Assembly: GCA_963755085.1 (NCBI GenBank)
Contig: CAVWIN010000009.1
Location: 1-64,000, forward strand
Length of the DNA stretch: 64,000 bases
Direction of reading: 5' to 3'
From: JACVRM01 sp963755085
GTDB taxonomy: Bacteria > Actinomycetota > Thermoleophilia > Gaiellales > Gaiellaceae
This document shows positions 33,745 to 43,029 of this stretch, piece after piece. Position 1 is the stretch's first letter, and each line of letters begins with the position of its first letter. A program made the translations under genes and the position numbers. The notes under the pieces were generated by a model. That model was not told the origin of the DNA and did no database searches. It saw nothing but the letters and a program-made list of their open reading frames with translations.

Positions 33745-34491
33745 TCAGGGCGTAGGTCCGGGCAGCGCGGAAATCTTGTTCTCGATCGCTGCGAGGCGCT
33801 TCAGCTGCGCGCTGAGGAGAGCCTCGAGCTGCTTCTGGGTCTTCTGTACAGCGGCGATCTGCGACCGGAGCGTCGAGGCCGCTTCCTTCGCCTGGGTGGA
33901 CGCCTCAGCGATCGTCGAGCGCAGCGTCGCCCTCCCCTCCTTCGCCTGCGCCGACGCGGCATCGAGGCCCGACCGCAACGACGCGGACGCCTTCGCTGCT
34001 TGAGCCGACGCGGTGTCGGCGCGCGCGAGGAGTTCAGTCATGGTGTCCTGCGTCGCGACGAGGGCCTTCTCCGTCGAGGTCAGCTGGGCCTGCATGTCCG
34101 TCATCTGACCCTCGAGCGAGGCCATCTGATCCTGCATGCCGGCGAACTTGCCCTGCAGCTCGGCGCGGGCGGCGTCGATCTTCACGGGCAGGTTCTCGTG
34201 CCGCTGGCGCTCGGCGACGACGTTGACCAGCGCCTGCGTCGCCTTTGCCACCTTCAGCTGCTGCCGCGAGTGCTGGGCGTCGGCTTCGAGCCCGGAGACG
34301 GCATAGAGGGTCAGCCCTCCGATCAGGAGAATGGCGGCAAGCGAGCCCGCGACGAGCACGAGCGCCCAGCCGGGAATGCCGGTGAAATCGAACCCCGCGG
34401 TCGTGCGCTTCTGCTCTTGCCCCGCTCCGGAGCGTCCATTTGCCAAGCGTCCGGCCGTGGTGGCCTCTGTGGGGGTAGACGAGCCGGGCAT
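33745..34491 (-). CDS. Membrane-anchored coiled-coil protein (248 aa)
   Basis: GAAGGAG precedes the ATG at 34489-34491. A disordered N-terminus is followed by one membrane helix (WALVLVAGSLAAILLIGGLT). About 170 residues of heptad-rich sequence follow (QMASLEGQMTDMQAQLTSTE, SLRSGLDAASAQAKEGRATL). It resembles structural or methyl-accepting-type coiled coils but has no signalling domain. A TTCACC palindrome lies 87 nt upstream. Confidence 0.8.
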   Translation of the reverse strand: MPGSSTPTEATTAGRLANGRSGAGQEQKRTTAGFDFTGIPGWALVLVAGSLAAILLIGGLTLYAVSGLEADAQHSRQQLKVAKATQALVNVVAERQRHENLPVKIDAARAELQGKFAGMQDQMASLEGQMTDMQAQLTSTEKALVATQDTMTELLARADTASAQAAKASASLRSGLDAASAQAKEGRATLRSTIAEASTQAKEAASTLRSQIAAVQKTQKQLEALLSAQLKRLAAIENKISALPGPTP

Positions 34492-34577
34492 AGCCGCTCC
34501 TTCAAGTCGGATCCTGCGATTCGCTTCCTCGACCACTCTGCGTCAACGCGGCTCGGACCGAGAGCCGGTGCCGCCGG

Positions 34578-34591
34578 TTCACCCGGGTGAT
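34578..34591. promoter_or_regulatory. TTCACC palindrome, site 1
   Basis: TTCACCCGGGTGAT, 87 nt upstream of the coiled-coil gene start. GCAGAGTGG about 36 nt further down is in the -10 position seen at the other sites. Confidence 0.7.
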
Positions 34592-34604
34592 TTCCGAAGG
34601 GCGG

Positions 34605-35795
34605 CTAGCGGCCGGCCGCCGCCAGGCGATCTGGCAGCGGCGAGGGTTCCGGCTCCGCGCGCGCGGCCGCCTCCTTCGCAGCCTTGAGCTCCGCGTTGAT
34701 GTGGATCGCCGCCGAGGTGAGCGGCGCGGCCAGGATGAGACCGACCATCCCGAAGATCGCCCCGAACCCCGTCGTCACGAGCAGCACCACGAGCGGGTTG
34801 AGGTCGAGCGTCGCGCCGAACGCGATCGGCTCGAAGATGTTCTGCAGCAGCCCGTTCGCGAGGAGAACGACCACCAGCATGATCAGCGCGTCCGTCGTCC
34901 CCTGCGACGAAAGGGTCATGAGGACTGCGAATGCGCCGGAGACGACCGCGCCGATGTACGGCACGTAGGCCGTCGCGAAGACGACGACCGCGATCGTGCC
35001 GGCCAGCGGGACGCCGAGGAGCCAGGCGGCGAGGCCGACGATCACTGCGTTGAAGGCGGCGACGTACGTCACGCCGAGGAAATACTTGCGAAGCGAGACC
35101 ATGACGTTACGCGTGATCGTGGTCGCGACCGACTGCGGCACGCCCATGTGCCGGTCGAGGAAGCGGCGCACCGTGGGCCCGTCCTTGAGCAGGAAGAACG
35201 TGCTGAAGGCGGTGAACATGAAGAAGAACACCAACGACGAGGCAGTGGCGAGTCCGCTACCAAGGCCCTCGAGGAAGGTCGCCCCGAGGCTCGCTGACCC
35301 GCTTTTCACGCTCTCGGTCGCCCCCGAGGTACCGCCGGCTCCTGTGTCGTTGACCCAGCCCTCGATCGTGTTGACGGCGCTCGACAGCGCGGCCTTGATC
35401 TCGTCGGACTGCTCGGACAGGCCTCCGAGGACGAGCAGGGCGATGAAGACCGCGATCGCGAGCAGCCCGAGCAGCACGATCGCGGCGCCGGCGGCGCGGG
35501 GAATCCGATGGGCCTGCAGCCTCGTCATCAGCGGTCCCGCGACGGTCGCCAGGATCCCGCCGACGACGAGCGGGCCCACGATCACGGCGGTCAGACCCAG
35601 GATCACGACGACGCAAGCGAGCACGAGAAGGATGCCGACCAGGAACCAGGCCAGCAGTCCCAGGTCGCGCAACCAGGCCGGAGCTGCGAACACGCGCGAG
35701 AGTGCCTTCACGTCGATCGCGGCTGCGGACAACGCTTCCTGGGCGCCGGTCGGCGCATCGGCAGTCGCTTCTGCGTCGGGCAGCGTGGTGGTCAT
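34605..35795 (-). CDS. AI-2E family transporter-like membrane protein
   Basis: The 396-residue protein has about eight membrane helices, a large extracellular loop after the third, and the family signatures VFATAYVPYIGAVVSGAFAV and LVVLLVTTGFGAIFGMVGLI. Family members move signalling molecules or act as ion/proton antiporters. Its ATG overlaps the stop of the BrkB-like gene. Confidence 0.9.
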   Translation of the reverse strand: MTTTLPDAEATADAPTGAQEALSAAAIDVKALSRVFAAPAWLRDLGLLAWFLVGILLVLACVVVILGLTAVIVGPLVVGGILATVAGPLMTRLQAHRIPRAAGAAIVLLGLLAIAVFIALLVLGGLSEQSDEIKAALSSAVNTIEGWVNDTGAGGTSGATESVKSGSASLGATFLEGLGSGLATASSLVFFFMFTAFSTFFLLKDGPTVRRFLDRHMGVPQSVATTITRNVMVSLRKYFLGVTYVAAFNAVIVGLAAWLLGVPLAGTIAVVVFATAYVPYIGAVVSGAFAVLMTLSSQGTTDALIMLVVVLLANGLLQNIFEPIAFGATLDLNPLVVLLVTTGFGAIFGMVGLILAAPLTSAAIHINAELKAAKEAAARAEPEPSPLPDRLAAAGR

Positions 35796-36802
35796 GATCG
35801 GACCCTCCTCCCGGGGTCAGGGGTCAGCGGAATGAGGTCTTGGCGCCCGGACCCGTGGTCGTCGGACGCCCCCGCCGTCGCAGCGGCAGCAGGGGCGTCC
35901 GGGTTGTGGCGGAGGCGCTCTTCGTGGAGCGCGCTGTTCAGGATGGGGGCGGTCACGACGATCCGCCCCGCGCAGTACATGAAGAAGAGGATGGTGGCGA
36001 CGATGCCGAGCACGCCGTAGAGCGACGTCGACTTGTCGAGCTTCGGCCCGAGCCAGTAGACGATGAGCGCGTTGCCGGCGAGGAAGGCGATGGCCACCAA
36101 AAGCGACCCGGGTAGCAGCGAGGTCCACGAGGCGCGCCCGTGCGGAAGGTGCAGCGAGACGACGAGCCAGAGTGCTGTCAGGGGCACGAAGGTCAGCACC
36201 GCGACGAGCACCTGGTCGAGCGTCGTCTGGTCGCGGAACCACCACGTCAGCGAGATCGCGGCGACGAAGGCACACAGGCCGCCCGAGAAGACGAGCGAGC
36301 CGACGAGTGGCCGGGTCGGCCGTGGCGGCTCGCGCCAGATCAGCGCGTGGATCAGCTCCATCGATTTCGCGCCGGCGTAGCCCTCGTACAAGAGCAGCGG
36401 TACACCGGTCAGGAGCAGCCACCACGAGTTCGAGTCCGCTGCGCGGGCGATATCGCCAATTGCGTCGACGAACGCTGCGGGCAGGCCGCCGCTGGCGACA
36501 GCTTCCTCGGTGCTGTCCGCATTGCCGAGCCCGAGCGCGCCGCCGACGACGAGGCCGAACGGCAGGAGCCAGAGGAACAGCCGGTAGGCGACACCCCCTG
36601 CCAGGACGCTCGCCGCGACCCCGCGGTTGCGATCGAAGGCACGAAAGGGAACGGCGACCGACACGTGTCGCTCGCCCGCGTCTCTCGCCCGCTCGGTGCC
36701 GTGCACAAGACCGAGCCGCGCCCGGTCGACGAGCCCTTCGGTCGCGCCCGGTGCGGGGTCGCCGTTGGACGTGCTGCCCTGCGATTCGGCGGGAGCTGCC
36801 AT
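35792..36802 (-). CDS. YihY/BrkB-family membrane protein
   Basis: 336 residues with six membrane helices. The N-terminal amphipathic stretch AFDRNRGVAASVLAGGVAYR and the late SLYGVLGIVATILFFMYCAG are typical of the YihY/UPF0761 family. Function is unknown despite the old RNase BN name. It is translated together with the AI-2E-like gene. Confidence 0.88.
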   Translation of the reverse strand: MAAPAESQGSTSNGDPAPGATEGLVDRARLGLVHGTERARDAGERHVSVAVPFRAFDRNRGVAASVLAGGVAYRLFLWLLPFGLVVGGALGLGNADSTEEAVASGGLPAAFVDAIGDIARAADSNSWWLLLTGVPLLLYEGYAGAKSMELIHALIWREPPRPTRPLVGSLVFSGGLCAFVAAISLTWWFRDQTTLDQVLVAVLTFVPLTALWLVVSLHLPHGRASWTSLLPGSLLVAIAFLAGNALIVYWLGPKLDKSTSLYGVLGIVATILFFMYCAGRIVVTAPILNSALHEERLRHNPDAPAAAATAGASDDHGSGRQDLIPLTPDPGRRVRS

Positions 36803-36825
36803 CGATCCTCCTGGGTCGAATCCCC

Positions 36826-37707
36826 CTAGCCTCGAGCGCCCGCTGCCACCCGCTTGCGCTTCGGTGCCCTGCGTGTCGCCGGCGGGACAGGCGTGAAGGG
36901 ACGCAGGACGTCCGGGCCGTCCTGGACGATCCCGTAGCTCGACTCGGGCACCATGTTCCAGACACCGGCCACGTCGCCCAGCGGCTCGGACGCGATGATC
37001 CGCGCCTCGTCGCCCAGCCGCCGGAGAAGCTCGTTCTCCGGGTGCATGCGCCTGAGCTCCGGGATCGGCGAGCTGAAGAACAGGGTGCGCGCAGCGCCGT
37101 CGCTCGAGTAGCGGAACGCCCAGAGGCGCTCGCCGTCCGAGATGGCCACGCTCATCTGGATCGGATACTCGACGCCGTGCTTGTGGCCGGTGGCCTCGAC
37201 GAAGCCGATGGCGCGCTCCATCGCCGGCACCGGATCGTCCTCGAGCCCGTAGGTGAACGCGAGGTAGAAGAGCACCTCCGTGTCGGCCGAGCCCTCGATC
37301 GACGGGTACAGGGACGGGTCGATCTCGAGCACGAGGTCGCGCTTGACGTCGTGGAAGCCGCCGATGAAGCCGTTGTGCATGAAGAGCCAGTTCTCGTGGC
37401 GGAAGGGATGGCAGTTCGTCTGCTGCACCGGGCTGCCGATCGCCGCGCGAATGTGCGCCAGGACGAGCTCCGACTTGATGTGGGGCGAGATCTCACGCAG
37501 GTTGGCGTCGTTCCAGGCCGGCTCGATGCTCCGGAACACGGCGGCCGAGCCGTCGGCGTCGTACCAGCCGACCCCGAACCCGTCACCGTTCGTCGCCTCG
37601 GCGCCGAAGCGCGAGTGCAGGCTCTGGTCGATGAGCGAATAGTCGCCCGTGTACAGCAGCTCGTGGAGCGTCAGCGGCATTCCTGAATATGCAAGCCAGC
37701 GGCACAT
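36826..37707 (-). CDS. Class II glutamine amidotransferase
   Basis: Begins MCRWLAYSGMPLTLHELLYT: the Cys after Met is the N-terminal nucleophile. NGDGFGVGWYD, LAHIRAAIG and NCHPFRHENWLFMHNGFIGG are the Ntn glutaminase signatures (YafJ/EgtC-like). 293 residues, about the family length. AGAGGAGAG precedes the ATG. The partner or acceptor is unknown. A TTCACC palindrome lies 99 nt upstream. Confidence 0.9.
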   Translation of the reverse strand: MCRWLAYSGMPLTLHELLYTGDYSLIDQSLHSRFGAEATNGDGFGVGWYDADGSAAVFRSIEPAWNDANLREISPHIKSELVLAHIRAAIGSPVQQTNCHPFRHENWLFMHNGFIGGFHDVKRDLVLEIDPSLYPSIEGSADTEVLFYLAFTYGLEDDPVPAMERAIGFVEATGHKHGVEYPIQMSVAISDGERLWAFRYSSDGAARTLFFSSPIPELRRMHPENELLRRLGDEARIIASEPLGDVAGVWNMVPESSYGIVQDGPDVLRPFTPVPPATRRAPKRKRVAAGARG

Positions 37708-37805
37708 ATCTCTCCTCTCGGCCGCGGCGCGGCCAGGTGTGTCATTGCGAGGTTCTGTCGCCAGCATGCAACCCCGCTCGACGCGCTGGAGCCGCGTCAT
37801 CCCCG

Positions 37806-37819
37806 TTCACCCAGGTGAA
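37806..37819. promoter_or_regulatory. TTCACC palindrome, site 2
   Basis: TTCACCCAGGTGAA, 99 nt upstream of the amidotransferase start. TGCATGCTGG follows 36 nt later on the minus strand, the same -10-like sequence as at site 3. Confidence 0.75.
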
Positions 37820-37841
37820 TGCGACCCGCCTCCCAGGGCGG

Positions 37842-38582
37842 CTAGCGAGCGTCGAACTCGCGGAAGAACGCGGGCATGCCGCGGACCATCGACCGCAGGC
37901 TGCGCCGCTGCCCGACGCTCAACCCGACCAGAATGGCGGGCACGACGATGCCGTAGGCCAGCAGTGCTGCGACCTCACCCAGCACGCGGCTTCCGGGGAC
38001 GGGATTGCGCTTCAGACGCAGCACCGACGCGTCCACGCTGTTGCTGACACCGTTCATCCACGTCATCACCCGGGCGACCAGATCGATGTCCGACTGCTCC
38101 TGCGCGCTGAAGTGCTTCCGGAAGTTCGCGTCGATCTCGGGCGGAACCTCGGTGAAGTCGCCGGCCGCGGCGGCGTGAGCCCACGCGACGGCCGCCCAGG
38201 TCCGCGCGTCGAAGGCTTCGGCATCCATGCCCTCGAGCGCGGCCAGGTCGGCCTCGGGCAGGCCGACGGCCAGCGCCCACTCCCGATGGGCGTAGCTGCA
38301 GTGGCGGCATGAGTTCGCGCCGGCGACCGCGACCATGATCTCTTCGCGAAAGGCGGGATCGAGGCGGTGCTTCAACCAGATCGCGCCGATGTCGGACCGG
38401 CGCCGGATGAGCATGGCCGTGTCGGTGGGCCGGCCCTTGCCGACGATCGGCTTGTGCCGGACGGGAGCGGCGACCGGAAGGAGCGCGGTTCCGGGAGGAA
38501 GCTGCGTCACGGCCGCGGCAGCCTTGTCCGCGACCTGCTGCACGGTGCGAGCCTGCTGCTGGGTGTCGATCTGGGGCTCCAT
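37842..38582 (-). CDS. AhpD-like (carboxymuconolactone decarboxylase family) protein
   Basis: 246 residues from the ATG at 38580-38582. The helical core has the active CxxC with its following His (NSCRHCSYAHREWALAVGLP), as in AhpD-type peroxidases. A C-terminal hydrophobic helix (LGEVAALLAYGIVVPAILVG) may touch the membrane. No ribosome site is seen; a -10-like TGCATGCTGG just upstream suggests a leaderless mRNA. Confidence 0.85.
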   Translation of the reverse strand: MEPQIDTQQQARTVQQVADKAAAAVTQLPPGTALLPVAAPVRHKPIVGKGRPTDTAMLIRRRSDIGAIWLKHRLDPAFREEIMVAVAGANSCRHCSYAHREWALAVGLPEADLAALEGMDAEAFDARTWAAVAWAHAAAAGDFTEVPPEIDANFRKHFSAQEQSDIDLVARVMTWMNGVSNSVDASVLRLKRNPVPGSRVLGEVAALLAYGIVVPAILVGLSVGQRRSLRSMVRGMPAFFREFDAR

Positions 38583-38631
38583 AGGGCCAGCATGCACCCC
38601 GTCATTGCACGGTCGGGCAACGTGAACGCCG

Positions 38632-38645
38632 TTCACCCGGGTGAA
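38632..38645. promoter_or_regulatory. TTCACC palindrome, site 3
   Basis: TTCACCCGGGTGAA, perfect and extended to 16 bp (GTTCACCCGGGTGAAC), exactly 50 nt before the AhpD-like start codon. Confidence 0.8.
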
Positions 38646-38659
38646 CGCAACCCGCCGAT

Positions 38660-39982
38660 TCAGGCGGCCGGGCGGGCCTCGGGAGCAGTCTCGACGACCG
38701 CCGACGGGCGCCGCCACCGGTGCGGGGCCGCGGGGACGCTCTCCATTGCGGGCTCCGCACCGGCCGGATGCGAGGAGAACCAGGAGGCGTAGCGGTTGGC
38801 CAGCGGCGCCGCCGTCAGCCCGTGGAGCAGCACCGACAGGCCCACGGTGACGTACGTCGTGAGCACGATCGTCGAGGTGTGCGGAAGGTCGGATTCCTGC
38901 ACGACGATCGCCGCGAAGACGATGGAGGCGAGACCGCGCGGGCCGAACCAGCCCAGGAACGCGACCGTCGGTCGCCGCGCGCCCGTGCCCAGCATCGCCA
39001 GGGCAACCGGCAGCATGCGGACGATCGTCAGGCTGAGGACCGCATAGAGGGCGATGCTCCAGCTGAGCTCGCCGAGCGCGGGCCCGAGCAGTACGGCCCC
39101 GAAGACGAGGAAGGTGACGCCGTCGAGCACCTCGCCGACCTCGTCGGAGAAGAGCATCGCTTCACCGTTCCCTTCACCGTCCTCCTCCGACCGGCGCCGC
39201 ATGACACCGAACGTCATCCCGGCGACGAACGCGGCGATGAAGCCGGAGCCGCCGAGCGGCGCGGCGATCCCGTAGGCGAGCGCCGCGCCCGCGACCGGCA
39301 TGATCTGCAGCCAGGCCTTCTCGATCGTCCCGCGCTTGCTCGCCCAGCTGAGCGCCTTCGCGGCGATCGCGCCGGCGATGACGCCCCCGACGATGCCGTA
39401 CCCGATCTCCTCGAAGACCAGGTGCACGGCGTGCGACGCGCTCATCTCGCCGGAATCGGTCTCGGCGACCGCCAGCACGATGTAGAGCAGGGGCACGCAG
39501 ATCCCGTCATTGAGGCCGCTCTCGACGTTCAGGCCCTGCCGGATCCGTGACGGGAGCCGCGGCTCCGTGACCACGGCCTGGCCGAGCGCCGCGTCGGTCG
39601 GCGCCAGCACGACGGCGATGACGAGCGCCTCGGCGGTCGAGAGCGCGCCGAACAGCCACGCCGCGACGATCGCGCCCAGCGCGATCGTCAGCGGCAGCCC
39701 GATGCCAAGCAGGCGCGCGGGCACGGCGTACTCCCGCCGGAGGGTCCTCATGTCGATGCGCGCCGCGTCGGCAAACAGGACAACGGTCAGGGTCGCCTCG
39801 GCGAGGAGCTTCACCGCCTCCCCCGTGGAGGACGGGTCGACCAGATCGAGCGCCTTGGCGCCGAACAGGAGCCCGACGCCCGTGAAGATCATGGCCAGCG
39901 TGACCGGGGTGCCCTGCACTCGGCGCGAGACGACGGCGAAGCCGATCAGCGCGGCCGCGACGACGGCAAGGGCCCATTCCAT
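38660..39982 (-). CDS. CPA1-type cation:proton antiporter
   Basis: 440 residues with about 12 membrane helices. The ion-site motif VLAPTDAALGQAVV and the downstream GLNVESGLNDG segment are the paired Asp-containing helices of NhaP/CPA1 antiporters. WFGPRGLASIVFA is the conserved late helix. It exports Na+ or K+ in exchange for protons. The start is ATG 39982 with TAGGCT nine bases upstream, which suggests a leaderless mRNA. Confidence 0.92.
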   Translation of the reverse strand: MEWALAVVAAALIGFAVVSRRVQGTPVTLAMIFTGVGLLFGAKALDLVDPSSTGEAVKLLAEATLTVVLFADAARIDMRTLRREYAVPARLLGIGLPLTIALGAIVAAWLFGALSTAEALVIAVVLAPTDAALGQAVVTEPRLPSRIRQGLNVESGLNDGICVPLLYIVLAVAETDSGEMSASHAVHLVFEEIGYGIVGGVIAGAIAAKALSWASKRGTIEKAWLQIMPVAGAALAYGIAAPLGGSGFIAAFVAGMTFGVMRRRSEEDGEGNGEAMLFSDEVGEVLDGVTFLVFGAVLLGPALGELSWSIALYAVLSLTIVRMLPVALAMLGTGARRPTVAFLGWFGPRGLASIVFAAIVVQESDLPHTSTIVLTTYVTVGLSVLLHGLTAAPLANRYASWFSSHPAGAEPAMESVPAAPHRWRRPSAVVETAPEARPAA

Positions 39983-40032
39983 GCGATCGAGCCTACGACC
40001 GGGCTGAGAGTGCCGCCGCGACAGGCGGCCGG

Positions 40033-40046
40033 CTCACCCGGGTGAA
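40033..40046. promoter_or_regulatory. TTCACC palindrome, site 4
   Basis: CTCACCCGGGTGAA, 51 nt before the antiporter start. GTAGGCTC sits about 37 nt further down on the minus strand as the -10-like element. Confidence 0.8.
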
Positions 40047-40048
40047 CG

Positions 40049-40765
40049 TCAATGAGGCACGGCAATTGTGCCGTGACGTACGGCGTGGTCCTGCCGCGAT
40101 CCGGCCACGAGCACGTACACGCTCAGCGCCAGCACCCACGCCGGGAAGACGAGCTCAATCCAGGGGAAGGTCCCCACCGACACCAGGAGGACAACGGCGA
40201 TCAGATAGGTCGGAAGGACGAGCCAGCGTGGCGCGAGCGTCAGGCGATGCAGGATCGTCGCCGTGGCGATCATGAACACAGCGGCCATCCGGATCGCGTA
40301 GATGACCATGAGCTCGTTCGCCGTGCGTCGCCCGACTGCCCACGCGCCGGAGGACACCAGCTCGCTCGAGTGGTCACCGGCTGCAGCGATCAGGCCCGCC
40401 GCGACCGCCGCCGCGACGAAGAGCATCGCCACGAACAGCAGTCCGCTCCCGAGGAAGACCGTCGCGAAGAACCTGTCCTCGTGCTCCCCCACGCGGTCGC
40501 GCAGCACGCCGACGAACCAGAGGAACGCCATCCCCGCAAACGGCACGAGACCGAGCGCGAAGAGCACAGCATTGCGGCGCGAGTCGTCCGTGAGCCACTG
40601 ACCCGCGTCGCCCGGGTCAGCGGGGGCCGCTGAGCGAACGAGAATAAGAGTGGCGGCGAAGAGGAGCGAGAACGCAATGCCGGCGACGGCGGCGGACCTG
40701 GGCGTCCTGAGCGACCGGGCCACCTCCGTCTCCGCCATCGTGGCGGGAGCAGTTCCCTGTGCCAT
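40049..40765 (-). CDS. Multi-pass membrane protein, paralogue of 31292-31972
   Basis: 238 residues with about five membrane helices, close to the 31.3 kb protein (DAGQWLTDDSRRNAVLFALG, FLGSGLLFVAMLFVAAAVAA). GAAGGAGGAG precedes the ATG at 40765. It lies 52 bp behind the rhodanese gene and is the last gene of the minus-strand unit starting at 42979. Confidence 0.85.
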   Translation of the reverse strand: MAQGTAPATMAETEVARSLRTPRSAAVAGIAFSLLFAATLILVRSAAPADPGDAGQWLTDDSRRNAVLFALGLVPFAGMAFLWFVGVLRDRVGEHEDRFFATVFLGSGLLFVAMLFVAAAVAAGLIAAAGDHSSELVSSGAWAVGRRTANELMVIYAIRMAAVFMIATATILHRLTLAPRWLVLPTYLIAVVLLVSVGTFPWIELVFPAWVLALSVYVLVAGSRQDHAVRHGTIAVPH

Positions 40766-40817
40766 GGCTCCTCCTTCGCGAGGGCGGCGGGGCGAGTGCC
40801 CCGCCGCCCCACACGGC

Positions 40818-41399
40818 TCAGTCCTCGGCGTTGCCGGATTGGAGCGTCCCGAGCTCTTCGCGCTCGGGAAGCGCCATCCGGGCAGGGTCGAGGTCGTAGG
40901 TCCACGGCAGCCCGGACATCGTCCAGCCGTTCATCCGGCGCATGCCGTCGAACACGCTGTCGGGGTCGTGCACGCGACTGCCTTCCATCCCGTCGAGGAT
41001 GTTGTAGGCGTTCGTGAAGCCGAGAGACGCGAGCAGGTTGACCGCCATCGCCCCGCGGCCGCCGGAGCGGCACGTGACGAGGAGCGTGTCCTCCGGGGCG
41101 AACCGCGCCTTCACGAGCGCGGGGAAGTCCGGGTTCATCGACCACGGGAACGCCTGCTTCTCGTCGTCCCACGTGTACGCCAGGAACGCCAACGGGATCA
41201 GCGTCGCCATCGGCGGATGGCCGGTGAACACCCACTCCTCAGGCGTGCGGACGTCGAGGATCTTCACGCCCTCGGGATCCGCCTGCCACATGTCGTAGGC
41301 CTCCTTGGCCGTGACGTAGAGCCCCAGAACCGTCTGGCGCTCCTTCACGATCGGACGCCCGTTGTGCGTCGGTGTCGTCGTTGTTGTCGCTGTGGTCAT
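40818..41399 (-). CDS. Rhodanese-like sulfurtransferase
   Basis: 193 residues. KILDVRTPEEWVFTGHPP is the rhodanese entry motif and VTCRSGGRGAMAVNLLASLG the active-site loop with its persulfide Cys. The Thr-rich N-terminus is disordered. Single-domain, cytoplasmic. It may donate sulfur or detoxify; gene neighbours are of unknown function. Confidence 0.92.
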   Translation of the reverse strand: MTTATTTTTPTHNGRPIVKERQTVLGLYVTAKEAYDMWQADPEGVKILDVRTPEEWVFTGHPPMATLIPLAFLAYTWDDEKQAFPWSMNPDFPALVKARFAPEDTLLVTCRSGGRGAMAVNLLASLGFTNAYNILDGMEGSRVHDPDSVFDGMRRMNGWTMSGLPWTYDLDPARMALPEREELGTLQSGNAED

Positions 41400-41408
41400 C
41401 GTCTCTCC

Positions 41409-42119
41409 TTAGGGCACGAAGTTGGCGCTCGAGTCTGCGCCGTAGCCGCAGCCCTGGTAGGTGCAGCCGAACTCATCACGGACGATCGCGGCCCAGCCAC
41501 CGGCGCGGCCGGTGTCGAGCGAGAGCTCCTTGTCGAGGATCTTGGTCTCGAACTTCCAGCCCTCGGGCAGGTTCTTGAACTGGCCGCCGAGCTTGTCGAG
41601 GTTGTGGGCCTCGAGGGTCGGGTCGACCTCCTGCGTGAACTCCTGGAGCACCCACACCGCGCCGCTCGGCTCGCGCAGCAGGTACACGGGCTCGCCCGCA
41701 TGGAAGATCCAGTTGGTGTTGCGGTAGATCAGCGAGGGCGAGTACGGGCTCTTGAACTGGGCGATCATCTCGGCCCCGGTCATGTCGCCGGCCCAGCGCA
41801 TCTCGACGCCGTGGAAGTCCTGGATCTCGCCGCCGGTGTACTCGTACTCGTCCATCATCCAGAAGCGTCCGCTGTTGACGGCGCACATGTCGACGCCGAG
41901 CTCGCCGGCGAGCTTCTCGGGATCGATCGTCTTGTGCGTCTCGGGGGTGACGGGGAACGACGCCGCCGTGTAGACGTGAGCCCTCTGCATCTGCCCGACG
42001 CCGACAAAGGCGCCCATCCCGCAGAAGCGGAGGCCGCGAGAGTCGGTGACGTGGACGCGCTCGACCGGGTCAAGACCCGTCTTGAGCTTGAGCGTGGAAG
42101 CGGTGAGTGTTGACGACAT
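41409..42119 (-). CDS. Conserved hypothetical protein (236 aa)
   Basis: AAAGGAG precedes the ATG at 42117-42119. The protein has LKTGLDPVERVHVTDSRGLR, a central ALLEYTGGEIQDFHG-like stretch (DEYEYTGGEIQDFHGVEMRW), YRNTNWIFHAGEPVYLLREP and a Cys pair near the end. It looks like a soluble beta-rich protein. I do not recognise the family. Co-transcribed with rhodanese, 9 bp upstream of it. Confidence 0.7.
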   Translation of the reverse strand: MSSTLTASTLKLKTGLDPVERVHVTDSRGLRFCGMGAFVGVGQMQRAHVYTAASFPVTPETHKTIDPEKLAGELGVDMCAVNSGRFWMMDEYEYTGGEIQDFHGVEMRWAGDMTGAEMIAQFKSPYSPSLIYRNTNWIFHAGEPVYLLREPSGAVWVLQEFTQEVDPTLEAHNLDKLGGQFKNLPEGWKFETKILDKELSLDTGRAGGWAAIVRDEFGCTYQGCGYGADSSANFVP

Positions 42120-42579
42120 GTGAAGCTCCTTTCAGTTGATGGGAACTGGCTCTGACGGCAGTGGCGCATGCGTCAGCGGACCCGTTGCTTGCGAAGGGCC
42201 CGGCGACCGCGGTGCTCTTCTCGGGCGGCGCGGCCACCTCGAAGCGCTCGCCGTCCGCAGACGAGAGCGTCGCGATCCGGAGGCCGTCGCCGAGGCGGCG
42301 CAGCTTGTGCTGCTCCTCCTCATCGGGGTCTCGGAGCGTCAGGCCGGTGACCTGGAAGATGCTCTCGTTCCAGGTCGCAGGGCTGCCGCGCCACGCGAAC
42401 ACGTCGGACACCCAGATGGCGTGACCGCGCGTCCAGCGGGTCTTTCCGGGCCGCTTCACGCGAACCGCGATGTCGCCATAGCGCTTGCGCAGGCTCCGGT
42501 TCCGAAGGACCGTGATGGTGATGCCGAGCACGCAGAGCCACAGCGGCACTCCGAGGAAGATGAGGATTACCCAGATCAT
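42070..42579 (-). CDS. DUF2550-like membrane protein
   Basis: One N-terminal membrane helix (MIWVILIFLGVPLWLCVLGI) followed by a soluble domain with RYGDIAVRVKRPGKTRWTRG and HAIWVSDVFAWRGSPATWNE. That is the layout of the actinobacterial DUF2550 family. The last about 16 codons overlap the next gene by 50 bp, which is unusual and may reflect a base error near the end. Confidence 0.7.
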   Translation of the reverse strand: MIWVILIFLGVPLWLCVLGITITVLRNRSLRKRYGDIAVRVKRPGKTRWTRGHAIWVSDVFAWRGSPATWNESIFQVTGLTLRDPDEEEQHKLRRLGDGLRIATLSSADGERFEVAAPPEKSTAVAGPFASNGSADACATAVRASSHQLKGASHVVNTHRFHAQAQDGS

Positions 42580-42682
42580 GGTGTGAGCCTCCTTCGAACC
42601 CCGCGACTCCCGGAGCGGCCGATCCAGGTGTGCAGATGGCCGGCCGCTCCGGAAGTTGGGGCGGGATCAGGGGATGTAGGTG

Positions 42683-42979
42683 TCAACTCCTTTCGGCGGG
42701 GCGCGATACAGCGGCCGGCGGGCGCCGCACTACCTCCCCATTGGCGGGTCTCCGTCCAGTGCGGCTGTCGGGACGTGCCTCGAGGGCCTTCGTCTCGAGC
42801 AAGGTGAGCCCGAGGTCCGAGACGCGCTGGAGCACTCCCTGAAGCTCTGCCTGGTCCCGCAGCTCGCCGGTTACCGTCGTCGTGCCCTCGTCCCGCGTGA
42901 GGGTCATGCCGGGGAATGCCGACGCCATCTGGTCGCCGAGCTCTCCCTCGACCGTCAGCCGGTAAGTCCGAATAGCCAC
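42683..42979 (-). CDS. Conserved hypothetical small protein (98 aa)
   Basis: GTG start at 42977-42979, with no ribosome site. AIRTYRLTVEGELGDQMASA, GMTLTRDEGTTTVTGELRDQ and LQGVLQRVSDLGLTLLETKA match a small protein common in actinobacteria, with an ACT-like alpha/beta fold by appearance. The last about 30 residues are disordered. It begins the unit that continues to 40049 and has a palindrome 51 nt upstream. Confidence 0.75.
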   Translation of the reverse strand: MAIRTYRLTVEGELGDQMASAFPGMTLTRDEGTTTVTGELRDQAELQGVLQRVSDLGLTLLETKALEARPDSRTGRRPANGEVVRRPPAAVSRPAERS

Positions 42980-43029
42980 GCCCTCGACCCTCGCACCGGC
43001 GGTCGCGCCGCGGCTGCGATTGCAGGTCG

